This document shows positions 1-7,966 of a stretch of 64,000 nt of DNA, in pieces. The stretch lies in assembly GCF_900141765.1 (NCBI RefSeq), contig NZ_FSRK01000003.1, positions 124,001-188,000 of the forward strand. The letters are read 5' to 3'. The DNA comes from Epilithonimonas zeae. Its GTDB lineage: Bacteria; Bacteroidota; Bacteroidia; Flavobacteriales; Weeksellaceae. The stretch's first letter is position 1, and the number at the start of each line of letters is the position of its first letter. The notes beneath the pieces are model-generated. The model saw only the letters and a program-made list of their open reading frames with translations. It was not told the DNA's origin and did not search any database. The position numbers and the translations under genes were made by a program.

Positions 1-404
1 GTCATATAAGGAACCGGACCTAAATATACATCTTGTACAACAGTCTGGAAATCTTCGTGCTCCGGATCTGTACAATATAATTTAAGTCTGGCTTTTAGAG
101 GAACGTTATACGTTAAACCTCTCTCTACGCACTCATCGATAGAATAACGTGGAGAATCTACCAGATAATCTAAAAATTCCAAAACGAATTGGTTTCTAGA
201 ATCTGTAATTGGGAAATTTTCCTGGAACGTTTTGTAAAGTGATTCATTCAAACGTTGCTCAGGAAGCGTGTCTAACTGGAAAAATTCCTTGAAAGACTGG
301 ATTTGGATATCCAAAAAGTCAGGTGTTTCGATTTTACCTTTCGCTGACGAAAAGTTGATTCTCTCTGTACCTTGAACTTTAGGAGCGGCCTGTGTTTTAC
401 TCAT
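1..404 (-). CDS. rpoB: RNA polymerase beta subunit, N-terminal part
   Basis: Partial gene running off the left edge. The 134 visible codons read from ATG at 404 and give the start of the beta subunit: a short leader ([18 protein letters not shown]), then the conserved stretches [15 protein letters not shown] and [19 protein letters not shown], and a C-terminal edge at YLGPVPYMT. Beta forms the catalytic core of RNA polymerase with beta-prime and carries the rifampicin pocket, which lies outside the window. It is separated from rplL by about 4.3 kb and three unrelated genes, and appears to have its own promoter and leader. Confidence 0.95.
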   Translation of the reverse strand, partial: MSKTQAAPKVQGTERINFSSAKGKIETPDFLDIQIQSFKEFFQLDTLPEQRLNESLYKTFQENFPITDSRNQFVLEFLDYLVDSPRYSIDECVERGLTYNVPLKARLKLYCTDPEHEDFQTVVQDVYLGPVPYM

Positions 405-690
405 AAAATTATAAGAAAAAGGGTTAAAAAATATTTTGTTTAAAAAAATATCAGACAAGATTTAAAAATAAAGAATCAGGTTTTTTGATTTTTGGCGCTA
501 TCAGAATAAACCTTAAATCCTTACTTATTAATCTTTTCTAACTGCAACGCCGGTATATCTTTTCACGACGTAATGCAAAATATTTTTATATCTAACGACG
601 AAACAATGTACATATAAACAAGAAATTCCCTTCCATAAAATGAAAGAGTTATAAATTGATTACAGTATATGAAATTATTAGCGCCAAAAG
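405..690 (-). ncRNA. Candidate structured leader RNA of rpoB
   Basis: This gene-free stretch is transcribed toward rpoB from the promoter at 696-727. Its predicted 5' end (690 to 680, CTTTTGGCGCTA in the RNA sense) is complementary to 490-500 (TAGCGCCAAAA), an 11-bp helix closing a loop of about 180 nt. Inside are two copies of CGTCGT followed by AGATAT (600-586 and 570-555). Two overlapping mini-ORFs are also present, 14 codons (636-592, ending Arg-Arg-stop) and 16 codons (613-563). The complementarity is visible directly. That it is a regulatory RNA or attenuator is inference. Confidence 0.5.
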
Positions 691-695
691 ATTTG

Positions 696-727
696 CAAAT
701 TTATATAAAATAATTGACATATACAAA
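696..727 (-). promoter_or_regulatory. rpoB promoter, Bacteroidota type
   Basis: On the minus strand TTTG (727-724), 20 nt, then TAAATTTG (703-696) matches the Bacteroidota sigma consensus TTTG / TAnnTTTG. Transcription would begin near 690, exactly where the self-complementary leader starts. The -33 element overlaps the tail of the upstream terminator. Confidence 0.7.
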
Positions 728-753
728 AAAACCACTTCACAAAGAAGTGGTTT
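722..753 (-). terminator. Terminator after the secreted-protein operon
   Basis: A perfect 10-bp stem (AAACCACTTC at 729-738 with GAAGTGGTTT at 744-753), 5-nt loop, followed on the minus strand by a T run. It closes the three-gene unit 777-4564 and insulates rpoB. Confidence 0.85.
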
Positions 754-776
754 AGAAATATTTAGATTAAAAAATC

Positions 777-1337
777 TTAAGGTTTAGTCCAGAAAGACCA
801 TTCTCTACCATTGTACAAAGCCAATTGCTGAGTTCCGGTCACATAGACCATCATTCCGGCACTTGGATTTACAATATCTGTATAGGAATTCACTCTTGGT
901 AAAATCATTGCTTTATTCGCATCTCCTAAAACCAAAATCCCTGGCGTTGTATCTGTGGCTGGCGTTCCACCAATCAAAGTTTTTGCTGTCGTATTTTCTG
1001 CATTGGCATCAGGAACATTGGCTGTTGTTGGAGCATAAGCTCCTGCAGACAGATCTGTCCAGCTAGTAACAGCTGTTGCGTTGGCTGTAGCAGCAGTTCC
1101 AAATTTAACTTTCTGATCCGTACTATCAAAAATCAAAGTTCCGGGAACTGCAGAAGTTACATTTACAGCAGCTGTTACCCAAGGCAAAACGACACCTCTT
1201 GCACCTCCTGTTGGATTACCAAACTCTAACGAAACCGTTGCATTTGCCGGCGTATATGGACTTGCTTTTCCAATTGTAACTTGGCCAAAAGAAATGCTTG
1301 AAATTAATATTAAGGATAATATTATATATGTTTTCAT
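777..1337 (-). CDS. Small secreted protein with two MMVY-type modules
   Basis: 186 residues with a clear signal peptide (residues 1-18, cleavage after SFG/Q). The rest is Ala/Thr/Val-rich and beta-prone. Two related stretches occur: GTLIFDSTDQKVKFG (about residues 66-80) and GMMVYVTGTQQLALYNGREW (about 160-180). The second closely resembles the C-terminus of the 824-residue product encoded just upstream (GMMVYDTTANCLKMYDGTGW), including the preceding LPRV/INRV segment. Similar endings recur in Bacteroidota surface proteins. The gene follows the 824-codon gene by 12 bp, so they are surely co-transcribed. Function unknown; structural or adhesive is inferred. Confidence 0.75.
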   Translation of the reverse strand: MKTYIILSLILISSISFGQVTIGKASPYTPANATVSLEFGNPTGGARGVVLPWVTAAVNVTSAVPGTLIFDSTDQKVKFGTAATANATAVTSWTDLSAGAYAPTTANVPDANAENTTAKTLIGGTPATDTTPGILVLGDANKAMILPRVNSYTDIVNPSAGMMVYVTGTQQLALYNGREWSFWTKP

Positions 1338-1349
1338 ATCGCTGTATTT

Positions 1350-3824
1350 TTATTGGTTAAAATTATTACACGTCTGTTTTGTATAGCAGTACCATCCAGT
1401 TCCGTCATACATTTTAAGACAATTAGCAGTGGTATCATAAACCATCATTCCAATCACGGCAGTGATTGAACTTAAAGAAGCTGTAGGAACTCTATTAATC
1501 ACAAAACCTTTTGTCTTTGCATCTAGTGCCGTATATGCTCCATTAATCCTAATCGGCCAGTCTCCCGTATTACCTCCCGCTCTAGCCAAAGCTGTAATCC
1601 CATGATTAGTTGGTAAAGCAGTTCCGCTTGTAGTAGCCGGACGGAAGCATCTTCCACACTCAATATCCGTAGTTGTAGCATTTTGAGATGTACCAATACT
1701 TTGTCCAATATCCGATGTCCCATCAGTGTTATCCACAAGACCTGCAAGGTTAGAAGGGTTTGTACCAGTATTTAAATTAAAGCCTGCATAGTTAACCAAT
1801 TGCGGAACGCCGCTTGCCGAAGGAGATGTGCTGATGATCTGAGCTGGTGTACCTGTAGTGACACCATTATAAATAGTTTTTATTTGACCGCGGTAAGCAT
1901 AATTAGCATCTCCAGCCGGCAATGTCATAGAATGAACCTGATCATAGCGTACAGCCTCACTACCTTCGATAGCATCAGGACAACCGTCGCCATCACTATC
2001 TACATCAAATTGATTAGAAACACCATCATTATCCGGATCACAGAAACCATTTTTGACACCATTTCCCCGGCCAGTGATGTAAGTAGGACCTACAACCAAT
2101 TGACTTAAAATTACAGTATTAGCTCCTGTTCTATTCCAGGTAATTGAATTGAATGTATTACCATTGTATAGCTGCAAAGGAAACAATTGACCACCACTGC
2201 TTTTGCTGCCATACATACTTACAGATCCATTTTTATGAATAATAATTCTAACCAAAGGATTAGCTGCTGTCCCTGTCATATTATATATTTGAGGCACAGT
2301 TCCATTACCATAAGTATTTCCGTCTACAAATCTGACATTGTCTGTTTGATCCGGCTGGAATTCTAATTTGGAGGTCGAAAGATTAACTCCATTAATATTT
2401 AAGTTAAATGAATTATCTAAAGTATATACATCGAAGATGAAACCCAAGTCGGCAGCTGGCGCATTAAAAGTTGCAGTATTACCATCTGCAATATTATAAT
2501 TAACATCCACTACACTTTCTGGACATTCGAAAATATCAAGAATCCCATCATTATCAGAATCCAGATCCAATATATCAGGAATACCGTCTCCATCCAGATC
2601 ACGCTCAATAACCGCATTAAATGTACAAGTTGTTGTACTTCCGTTGATATTATAGGTGAGAGTTCTAGTACCACCTGAGCCAGTCCCATTATAGGTAACA
2701 GGAATATCTATGTATGTTGTAGTGGAAGTTATTGTAACATCTGTAAATGTAGATGCAAAATCCGTTCCCGATACATTTATTCTATATGTTCCAGGACCAT
2801 AAACTGTAGAAATAGGCGCTCTAAGTGTTTTTGTAGAACTTACACCAGCAACAAATGGCGTTGTTTCTTGTATTGTCGCTCCTCCACAATTAAAAATGAA
2901 GGGTATGTAATAAGGAACTGAAGCCAAATCTTGGTTAGTTGCCCATAAACCACCTGTTATTCCAGTATATGTTCTAATATATGTCGAAACACCAGTAGAT
3001 ATATTAATAGTATAAACCGCCAATTCTGTTCCTGGATTACCATTTACAGAAACAGCATAAACCAATCCGTTTAGATATGCAATACCTCTCACGTTTCCTA
3101 CTGTAGTACTGCTGCTAACGGTATTATCACCACTAGAAGTCCCTACAGGACCGGTTAGTTGTACAACACGAGTAGCAACTCTTGTAGTTGGATCAATCTT
3201 ATATAAGTGTCTTGTAACTGTAGCTCCGTTTGTATTCTGTACAATCACATAGATGAAGTTTTGATAATCAAAAAATGTATCTGTTGCCCATATTGTAGAT
3301 GTATTACCACCTGTATTATTCCAAATAGCATCACTGGCAGGAGCTGTTACAGCTCCCAAATCTGTACTCGTAGGATAAATTTGGTACAAATTTTTACTTG
3401 TTGTGCTAAACCCATATGCAAGCCCAGACGGATCACCATTTGCCTTTGGAACATTATTTGTCCCGATCCCTCCAATAAGATTGCCTGCTGGGGTTATCTG
3501 ACCTGTCGATTGTGATCCTGTAGCTGGTAAATATTTAAATATTGTACTACCAGCAGCTGTGTTAGAGTGCAAAAAAGCTAAACTTGTAGGATTTCCCCCA
3601 GGAGTATCATAACCAACAGCAAGATTACTGATAAAATTCTGGTTACCTGTAGAATAATTAGGTGCCGCCAGTGGAGTTGGAAGTACTGCAGGCACTCCGG
3701 TAATATCATAAACTCTTCCAGTAGCTGACAACGAAAGATATAATCTATCCACTACTTGCGAAAATAGCATTTGATTTGCAACAAGCAGAAACACTACTGT
3801 AAAAAGTAGATTTAATTTTTTCAT
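1350..3824 (-). CDS. Large secreted protein with DUF6923-like region and Ca-binding type-3 repeats
   Basis: 824 residues. A signal peptide (1-22, ends LFS/Q) is followed by a propeller-like N-terminal region of about 300 residues (LYLSLSATGRVYDITG, LYKIDPTTRVATRV) that I read as DUF6923-like. Asp-rich thrombospondin type-3 style segments follow at about 410-435 (DLDGDGIPDILDLDSDNDG) and about 600-620 (DPDNDGVSNQFDVDSDGDG); these usually bind calcium. The C-terminus carries the GMMVYDTTANCLKMYDG module shared with the downstream gene product. It is probably exported, yet I see no standard type IX sorting domain. Its location between rplL and rpoB is unusual. Confidence 0.75.
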   Translation of the reverse strand: MKKLNLLFTVVFLLVANQMLFSQVVDRLYLSLSATGRVYDITGVPAVLPTPLAAPNYSTGNQNFISNLAVGYDTPGGNPTSLAFLHSNTAAGSTIFKYLPATGSQSTGQITPAGNLIGGIGTNNVPKANGDPSGLAYGFSTTSKNLYQIYPTSTDLGAVTAPASDAIWNNTGGNTSTIWATDTFFDYQNFIYVIVQNTNGATVTRHLYKIDPTTRVATRVVQLTGPVGTSSGDNTVSSSTTVGNVRGIAYLNGLVYAVSVNGNPGTELAVYTINISTGVSTYIRTYTGITGGLWATNQDLASVPYYIPFIFNCGGATIQETTPFVAGVSSTKTLRAPISTVYGPGTYRINVSGTDFASTFTDVTITSTTTYIDIPVTYNGTGSGGTRTLTYNINGSTTTCTFNAVIERDLDGDGIPDILDLDSDNDGILDIFECPESVVDVNYNIADGNTATFNAPAADLGFIFDVYTLDNSFNLNINGVNLSTSKLEFQPDQTDNVRFVDGNTYGNGTVPQIYNMTGTAANPLVRIIIHKNGSVSMYGSKSSGGQLFPLQLYNGNTFNSITWNRTGANTVILSQLVVGPTYITGRGNGVKNGFCDPDNDGVSNQFDVDSDGDGCPDAIEGSEAVRYDQVHSMTLPAGDANYAYRGQIKTIYNGVTTGTPAQIISTSPSASGVPQLVNYAGFNLNTGTNPSNLAGLVDNTDGTSDIGQSIGTSQNATTTDIECGRCFRPATTSGTALPTNHGITALARAGGNTGDWPIRINGAYTALDAKTKGFVINRVPTASLSSITAVIGMMVYDTTANCLKMYDGTGWYCYTKQTCNNFNQ

Positions 3825-3857
3825 AAAAAATTTATTATTATTGAAAATAAGATTCCT

Positions 3858-3879
3858 TTGAGAAAAAAGAATTTCTCAA
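3858..3879 (-). other. Intercistronic hairpin
   Basis: TTGAGAAA (3858-3865) and TTTCTCAA (3872-3879) form an 8-bp stem between the 218-codon and 824-codon genes. No T run follows on the minus strand, so it looks like an mRNA processing or stability element rather than a terminator. Confidence 0.4.
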
Positions 3880-3907
3880 GAAATGTGAGTGTAAAAAAAT
3901 TTAATGA

Positions 3908-4564
3908 TTAAATTAAATCAGTAGGTGGGGGTCTTACAGAAAAACTAGAAACGTTTATCTGCAATCTTGAATTATCATTTTTATAAAAACAACTACTAAA
4001 GTGTAAGAATATTAATGAAGTATTTTCTGGATTAGCAGAAGAATTCAAAAAATATTTAGAATAGTGATAATCGTTACTCGGCGATACAAATGAACCATTT
4101 ATTGAACTAACGCCAGCAAGGAATTTACCATCGCTATAACCTTTAGAAATGTGCAGATCGATTTTCTTTTTAGGAAGATCTACTTTCCTACTATCTTTTA
4201 ATTTTTTAGCAGCCAACAAATCAACCTCTTCCTTAATCTTAGGCTGTAGTTTCTTCGTTGGTTCATCTGAATTCTTTGCAACAATCTTTAATTCATCATT
4301 ATTGATTTTGATGACTTTCGAGTATTGCTGTATTGTTTTACTTTTGGAAATCTGCTCGTTAAAAGAAGCATCTTTAGAATAGATTACCGCATCTCCGGCA
4401 GTAATAATCAGTCCAGACGAAACAGGCTCCTGTGTTTGTGTTTCCTGAGCAGAAAGAGAATTTAGAAAAAGAAATAAAAGTATAACAGAAAATTGCCAGG
4501 ATTTAGATAACAAACCAGCATAATCTTTTACATTCGCAAAGGAAGGCAATAAATTTTTTTTCAC
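3908..4564 (-). CDS. Secreted hypothetical protein
   Basis: 218 residues, not recognised. A hydrophobic segment at about 26-40 ends LSAQ, consistent with a signal peptide that has an unusually long N-region. The middle is Lys/Asp-rich (about 95-140) and the last 70 residues are polar with aromatic and Ser residues, ending SVRPPPTDLI. The only usable start is GTG at 4564, because an in-frame stop lies 7-9 nt further out. A TAATTTTG promoter box (4576-4569) sits directly upstream, so the mRNA would be leaderless or nearly so. First gene of the unit inserted between rplL and rpoB. Confidence 0.6.
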   Translation of the reverse strand: MKKNLLPSFANVKDYAGLLSKSWQFSVILLFLFLNSLSAQETQTQEPVSSGLIITAGDAVIYSKDASFNEQISKSKTIQQYSKVIKINNDELKIVAKNSDEPTKKLQPKIKEEVDLLAAKKLKDSRKVDLPKKKIDLHISKGYSDGKFLAGVSSINGSFVSPSNDYHYSKYFLNSSANPENTSLIFLHFSSCFYKNDNSRLQINVSSFSVRPPPTDLI

Positions 4565-4568
4565 GTTG

Positions 4569-4602
4569 CAAAATTAGTAAAAATAACAACTTATGAAAAC
4601 AA
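4569..4602 (-). promoter_or_regulatory. Promoter of the three-gene secreted-protein unit
   Basis: TAATTTTG at 4576-4569 (minus) fits TAnnTTTG; a TTG lies at 4602-4600, 23 nt upstream, at the long end of the usual spacing. It abuts the GTG start of the 218-residue gene. Confidence 0.45.
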
Positions 4603-4625
4603 TATATGCAAAATTAACATAAACG

Positions 4626-4659
4626 TAAAAAAAGCGGTAAGTCTAGGACTTACCGCTTT
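4626..4659 (-). terminator. Terminator after rplL
   Basis: A 13-bp perfect stem (AAAGCGGTAAGTC at 4631-4643 and its complement at 4647-4659) with a 3-nt loop, then TTTTTAC on the minus strand. It ends the rplKAJL transcript before the inserted genes, so rpoB cannot depend mainly on read-through from rplL. Confidence 0.9.
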
Positions 4660-4680
4660 ATAATATTATTGAGTAAATAA

Positions 4681-5049
4681 TTACTTCAATTCTACTTCAG
4701 CACCAGCTTCTTCTAATTGCTTCTTAAGAGCTTCAGCTTCGTCTTTAGAAACACCTTGCTTCAATGGAGCAGGAGCACCGTCTACGATATCTTTAGCTTC
4801 TTTAAGACCAGCACCAGTTAAATCTTTTACCAATTTAACAACAGCTAATTTAGATGCACCAGCTGATTTAAGAATTACATCGAATTCTGTTTTTTCTTCA
4901 GCAGCATCACCTGCACCACCTGCAGCAACTACTACAGCAGCAGCAGCTGGCTCAATTCCGTACTCATCCTTAAGGATAGTAGCTAATTCATTTACGTCTT
5001 TTACTGTTAAGTTTACTAGCGTTTCAGCTAAATTTTTTAAATCTGACAT
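4681..5049 (-). CDS. rplL: 50S ribosomal protein L7/L12
   Basis: 122 residues, the normal family length. The N-terminal dimerisation part ([20 protein letters not shown]) is followed by an Ala/Gly-rich hinge (about 36-50) and the C-terminal factor-binding domain with [33 protein letters not shown] and the GAEVELK end. L7/L12 dimers form the ribosomal stalk on L10 and recruit translational GTPases such as EF-Tu from this same region. It is last in the rplK-A-J-L unit, 46 bp after rplJ, and followed by a strong terminator. Confidence 0.97.
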   Translation of the reverse strand: MSDLKNLAETLVNLTVKDVNELATILKDEYGIEPAAAAVVVAAGGAGDAAEEKTEFDVILKSAGASKLAVVKLVKDLTGAGLKEAKDIVDGAPAPLKQGVSKDEAEALKKQLEEAGAEVELK

Positions 5050-5095
5050 TGTTGTAATGTTTTTTGTTGATTAATTATCTATTTTTTTGAGTGTA

Positions 5096-5692
5096 TTATT
5101 CAGCAGCTGGCGTTTCGTCAGTGCTTTCTGCAGCAGGAGCTTCTGGAGCAGCCTCAGCAGGAGTTTCTTCTACTGCAGGAGCAGCAACTTCTTCAGTTGT
5201 AGCTTCTCCAGCTTCAGATTTGTTTTGAAGAGCAGAAACAACTCTTTGGATTGGAGACTGAAGTAATCCGATGATTTCACCGATCATTTCTTCTCTAGAC
5301 TTGATGCTTACCAAAGTATCAAGATTTTCGTCACCAACATAGAAAGTTTCTTGAACGAAAGCTGATTTAAGAGCTGGTTTCTCTTCTTTCTTTCTGAAAT
5401 CTTTGATTAATTTTGCCGGAGCGTTAGCTGTATCAGCAATCATTAATGCAGAGTTTCCTTTGAAAGTTTCGAACATCTCAGCGTAATCTACACCTTCGAT
5501 TTGTTCCATTGCTTTTTGAAGCAATGTATTCTTCACAACTTTGATTTTGATATTTTGCTTGAAAGCTTGTCTTCTGAAGTCAGAAGATTTAGAAGCGTTC
5601 AATCCTGTAAGATCTGCTACGTAAACTACTTTTGCATCCTGAAGCAAATCTTTGATCTCTTGTATTGCTACAACTTTTTGGTCTTTTGTCAT
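5096..5692 (-). CDS. rplJ: 50S ribosomal protein L10
   Basis: 198 residues. The conserved L10 core occupies the first 160 or so (QEIKDLLQDAKVVYVADLTGLNA, KVVKNTLLQKAM, GNSALMIADTANAPAKLIKDF). The final 40 residues are an acidic Ala/Glu/Pro tail absent from the shorter E. coli protein. L10 anchors the L7/L12 stalk to 23S rRNA and in many bacteria represses its own operon through the mRNA leader. It sits between rplA (15 bp upstream) and rplL (46 bp downstream). Confidence 0.96.
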   Translation of the reverse strand: MTKDQKVVAIQEIKDLLQDAKVVYVADLTGLNASKSSDFRRQAFKQNIKIKVVKNTLLQKAMEQIEGVDYAEMFETFKGNSALMIADTANAPAKLIKDFRKKEEKPALKSAFVQETFYVGDENLDTLVSIKSREEMIGEIIGLLQSPIQRVVSALQNKSEAGEATTEEVAAPAVEETPAEAAPEAPAAESTDETPAAE

Positions 5693-5707
5693 TGTTTAGG
5701 ATTATAA

Positions 5708-6400
5708 TTAGTTAACAGATTTTGTATCAACAGCAATTCCAGGACTCATTGTAGAAGACAAATAAATACTCTTCACATAAGTTCCTTTAGCAGCAGTTGG
5801 TTTCAACTTGATCAATGTCGAGATTAATTCCTGAGCATTTTCTTTAAGTTTAGCAGCATCGAAAGATACTTTACCAATACCTGCGTGGATAATACCATAT
5901 TTATCTACTTTGAAATCGATTTTACCAGCTTTCACTTCTGCTACAGCTTTTCCGATCTCCATAGTTACAGTACCAGATTTAGGGTTTGGCATAAGACCTC
6001 TTGGTCCTAAAACTCTACCTAATGGTCCTAGTTTACCCATAACAGCTGGCATAGTAACGATAACGTCAACATCTGTCCAACCATTTTTGATTTGAGTCAA
6101 ATACTCGTCAAGACCTACATAGTCTGCACCAGCTTCTTTAGCTTCAGCTTCTTTATCCGGTGTTACCAAAGCCAAAACTTTGATATCTTTACCTGTCCCA
6201 TGAGGAAGAGATACAACACCTCTTACCATTTGGTTTGCTTTTCTTGGATCTACACCCAATCTAACAGCGATATCTACAGATGCATCAAATTTTGCAAAAT
6301 TTACTTCCTTTACCAAAGCAGATGCTTCGTCAAGATTGTAAATTTTATTTTTTTCCACTTTGCTTAAAGCTTCTTTTTGCTTTTTTGTCAATTTTGCCAT
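5708..6400 (-). CDS. rplA: 50S ribosomal protein L1
   Basis: 230 residues, standard length. Motifs include [24 protein letters not shown] near the N-terminus, [34 protein letters not shown] in the middle and [18 protein letters not shown] at the end. L1 binds 23S rRNA at the mobile E-site stalk and in other bacteria autoregulates the L11-L1 mRNA. The gene starts 11 bp after rplK. Confidence 0.97.
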   Translation of the reverse strand: MAKLTKKQKEALSKVEKNKIYNLDEASALVKEVNFAKFDASVDIAVRLGVDPRKANQMVRGVVSLPHGTGKDIKVLALVTPDKEAEAKEAGADYVGLDEYLTQIKNGWTDVDVIVTMPAVMGKLGPLGRVLGPRGLMPNPKSGTVTMEIGKAVAEVKAGKIDFKVDKYGIIHAGIGKVSFDAAKLKENAQELISTLIKLKPTAAKGTYVKSIYLSSTMSPGIAVDTKSVN

Positions 6401-6411
6401 TTCTTTAAGTT

Positions 6412-6855
6412 TTAAGCGTTAGTTGGTTTAGTTCCTGTTACTCTCAATCCCATAGATCTAGCAGTACCAGCTACCATAGAAATTGCAGGTTCTAGTGAGA
6501 AACAGTTAAGATCTCCCATTTTGTCCTCAGCAATTTTCTGAACTTGAGCCCAAGATACAGCACCTACTTTATTTCTGTTAGGTTCTCCAGATCCACCTTT
6601 CAGTTTTGCAGCATCCAATAATTGGATAGCAACTGGAGGTGTTTTGATGATGAATTCAAAAGATTTGTCTTCATACACCGTAATAACAACTGGCAAAACT
6701 TGACCAGGCTTATCCTGAGTTCTACCGTTGAATTGTTTACAAAACTCCATGATGTTCACACCCGCAGAACCCAAAGCTGGACCTACCGGTGGAGAAGGGT
6801 TAGCAGCGCCACCTTTCACCTGAAGCTTTACCATTTTAAAGACTTTTTTAGCCAT
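6412..6855 (-). CDS. rplK: 50S ribosomal protein L11
   Basis: 147 residues. The N-terminal [24 protein letters not shown] region and the C-terminal rRNA-binding part ([25 protein letters not shown]) are typical. L11 binds the GTPase-associated centre of 23S rRNA and is needed for RelA activation in bacteria studied. First gene of rplKAJL: a good promoter lies about 100 bp upstream, and a terminator separates it from nusG. Confidence 0.97.
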   Translation of the reverse strand: MAKKVFKMVKLQVKGGAANPSPPVGPALGSAGVNIMEFCKQFNGRTQDKPGQVLPVVITVYEDKSFEFIIKTPPVAIQLLDAAKLKGGSGEPNRNKVGAVSWAQVQKIAEDKMGDLNCFSLEPAISMVAGTARSMGLRVTGTKPTNA

Positions 6856-6951
6856 TTTAATGTTTGATTAAATTAATAAATAATGAATGTGGAAGCATTT
6901 ATTATTCAGTAAGTTATTGTCCTCATAAACAAAATCTTACTTTTCAGTTTG

Positions 6952-6981
6952 CAAAAATAAGAATATTTTTTAAATCTGCAA
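6952..6981 (-). promoter_or_regulatory. Promoter of rplK-rplA-rplJ-rplL
   Basis: Minus-strand TTG (6981-6979), 19 nt, TATTTTTG (6959-6952). It predicts a start near 6945 and a leader of about 90 nt before rplK, long enough to hold ribosomal-protein autoregulation. Confidence 0.7.
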
Positions 6982-7004
6982 TGATTTATTAAAAATTAAT
7001 ATAA

Positions 7005-7041
7005 CAAAAAAAGCTTTCCAAAAAAATTGAAAAGCTTTTCT
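7005..7041 (-). terminator. Terminator after nusG
   Basis: An 11-bp stem with one G-U pair (AAAAGCTTTTC at 7041-7031 and GGAAAGCTTTT at about 7020-7010 on the minus strand) followed by TTTG. It separates secE-nusG from rplK, genes that are otherwise in the classical order. Confidence 0.75.
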
Positions 7042-7059
7042 ATATTTTATAAAAGTAAA

Positions 7060-7602
7060 TTATACTTTTTCTACTTGCATAAAGCTAAGTTCCATAGGTG
7101 TCTTTCTTCCGAAGATAAGAACCGAAACTTCGATTTTCTTTTTGTCTTCAAGAATTTTTTCAATAGTTCCATTGAAACCGTTGAAAGGACCATCGATTAC
7201 CTTCACATTTTCTCCAACAATGAAAGGAATCTCGACATCTGTTGCAAATTCTGAAAGCTCATCCATTCTTCCAAGCATTCTGTTAACCTCAGATTTTCTC
7301 ATCGGAACAGGTTCACCTCCTTTTGTAAGACTCAAGAAAGAAATAACCCCTGGAATGTTTTTGATCACGTGAGGAACCTCCCCAACAAGATCAGCTTCTA
7401 CCATAAGGTAACCAGGATAATAAGGTTTCTCTTTTGGAACTTTCTTACCATTTCTAATTTGGATAACTTTTTCCATAGGAATTACAACTTGAGTAACATA
7501 AGCATCCATACCTAAACGTTGGATTTCGTTCTCAATGTAATTCTTCACTTTATTTTCCTGTCCGCTAATAGCTTTCAGCACATACCATTTCGATTCGCTC
7601 AT
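7060..7602 (-). CDS. nusG: Transcription termination/antitermination factor NusG
   Basis: 180 residues. The NGN domain (WYVLKAISGQENKVKNYIENEI; PYYPGYLMVEADL; VISFLSL) is followed by a linker and a C-terminal KOW domain (FIVGENVKVIDGPFNGFNGTIEKI). NusG binds RNA polymerase, controls pausing and couples it to Rho or the leading ribosome. It is co-directional with secE (17 bp upstream), the usual pairing. Length matches the family. Confidence 0.97.
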   Translation of the reverse strand: MSESKWYVLKAISGQENKVKNYIENEIQRLGMDAYVTQVVIPMEKVIQIRNGKKVPKEKPYYPGYLMVEADLVGEVPHVIKNIPGVISFLSLTKGGEPVPMRKSEVNRMLGRMDELSEFATDVEIPFIVGENVKVIDGPFNGFNGTIEKILEDKKKIEVSVLIFGRKTPMELSFMQVEKV

Positions 7603-7619
7603 GAGGAAAGTAATTTGAA

Positions 7620-7826
7620 TTAGTTAAATAGATTAATAAACGTCGCAATAAAATTCTTGATAGTTACACTAAACAAAGAATCTACTCCAAATGTAAATAA
7701 AGCAAGGATAACAGTAGTCACCGCTACAACAATTGTAGAAGACTGCAAGTCTGGCCATTTTGGCCACTCCACTTTATCTTTAAATTCTGTATAAGAACCT
7801 TTTAAAAAATTAACTAATGAGCTCAT
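7620..7826 (-). CDS. secE: Preprotein translocase subunit SecE
   Basis: 68 residues with one transmembrane helix (about 30-55, STIVVAVTTVILALFTFGVD) preceded by the conserved amphipathic part FKDKVEWPKWPDLQ. This is the short single-span SecE form. It stabilises SecY in the protein-conducting channel. It lies between tRNA-Trp and nusG, a very conserved arrangement. Confidence 0.95.
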   Translation of the reverse strand: MSSLVNFLKGSYTEFKDKVEWPKWPDLQSSTIVVAVTTVILALFTFGVDSLFSVTIKNFIATFINLFN

Positions 7827-7839
7827 TATTTTATTTTTG

Positions 7840-7910
7840 CACGGGCACTAGGATTCGAACCCAGATCAACGGTGTTGGAGACCGGTATCCTACCATTGGA
7901 CGATGCCCGT
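7840..7910 (-). tRNA. tRNA-Trp (CCA anticodon)
   Basis: Cloverleaf read on the minus strand: acceptor ACGGGCA/TGCCCGT, anticodon loop CTCCAAC, T arm with GGTTCGAATCC, discriminator G. The 3' CCA is not encoded. Located between tuf and secE as in many bacteria. Confidence 0.96.
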
Positions 7911-7914
7911 AGAT

Positions 7915-7950
7915 TAAAAAGCTCCGCAAGAGTTCCTTGCGGAAGCTTTA
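7915..7950 (-). terminator. Terminator after tuf
   Basis: The minus strand reads an AAGCTT-CCGCAAG / CTTGCGG-AGCTT stem with one bulge, then TTTTTAATC. It lies between the tuf stop and tRNA-Trp; tRNA-Trp-secE-nusG must rely on read-through or a promoter not resolved here. Confidence 0.8.
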
Positions 7951-7966
7951 TATTATTGTAAGACGA

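Noticed and set aside
490-500. TAGCGCCAAAAA as a Rho-independent terminator of an rpoB attenuator
   Set aside because: In the RNA sense the GC stem is followed by A residues, not U, so it cannot terminate by itself.
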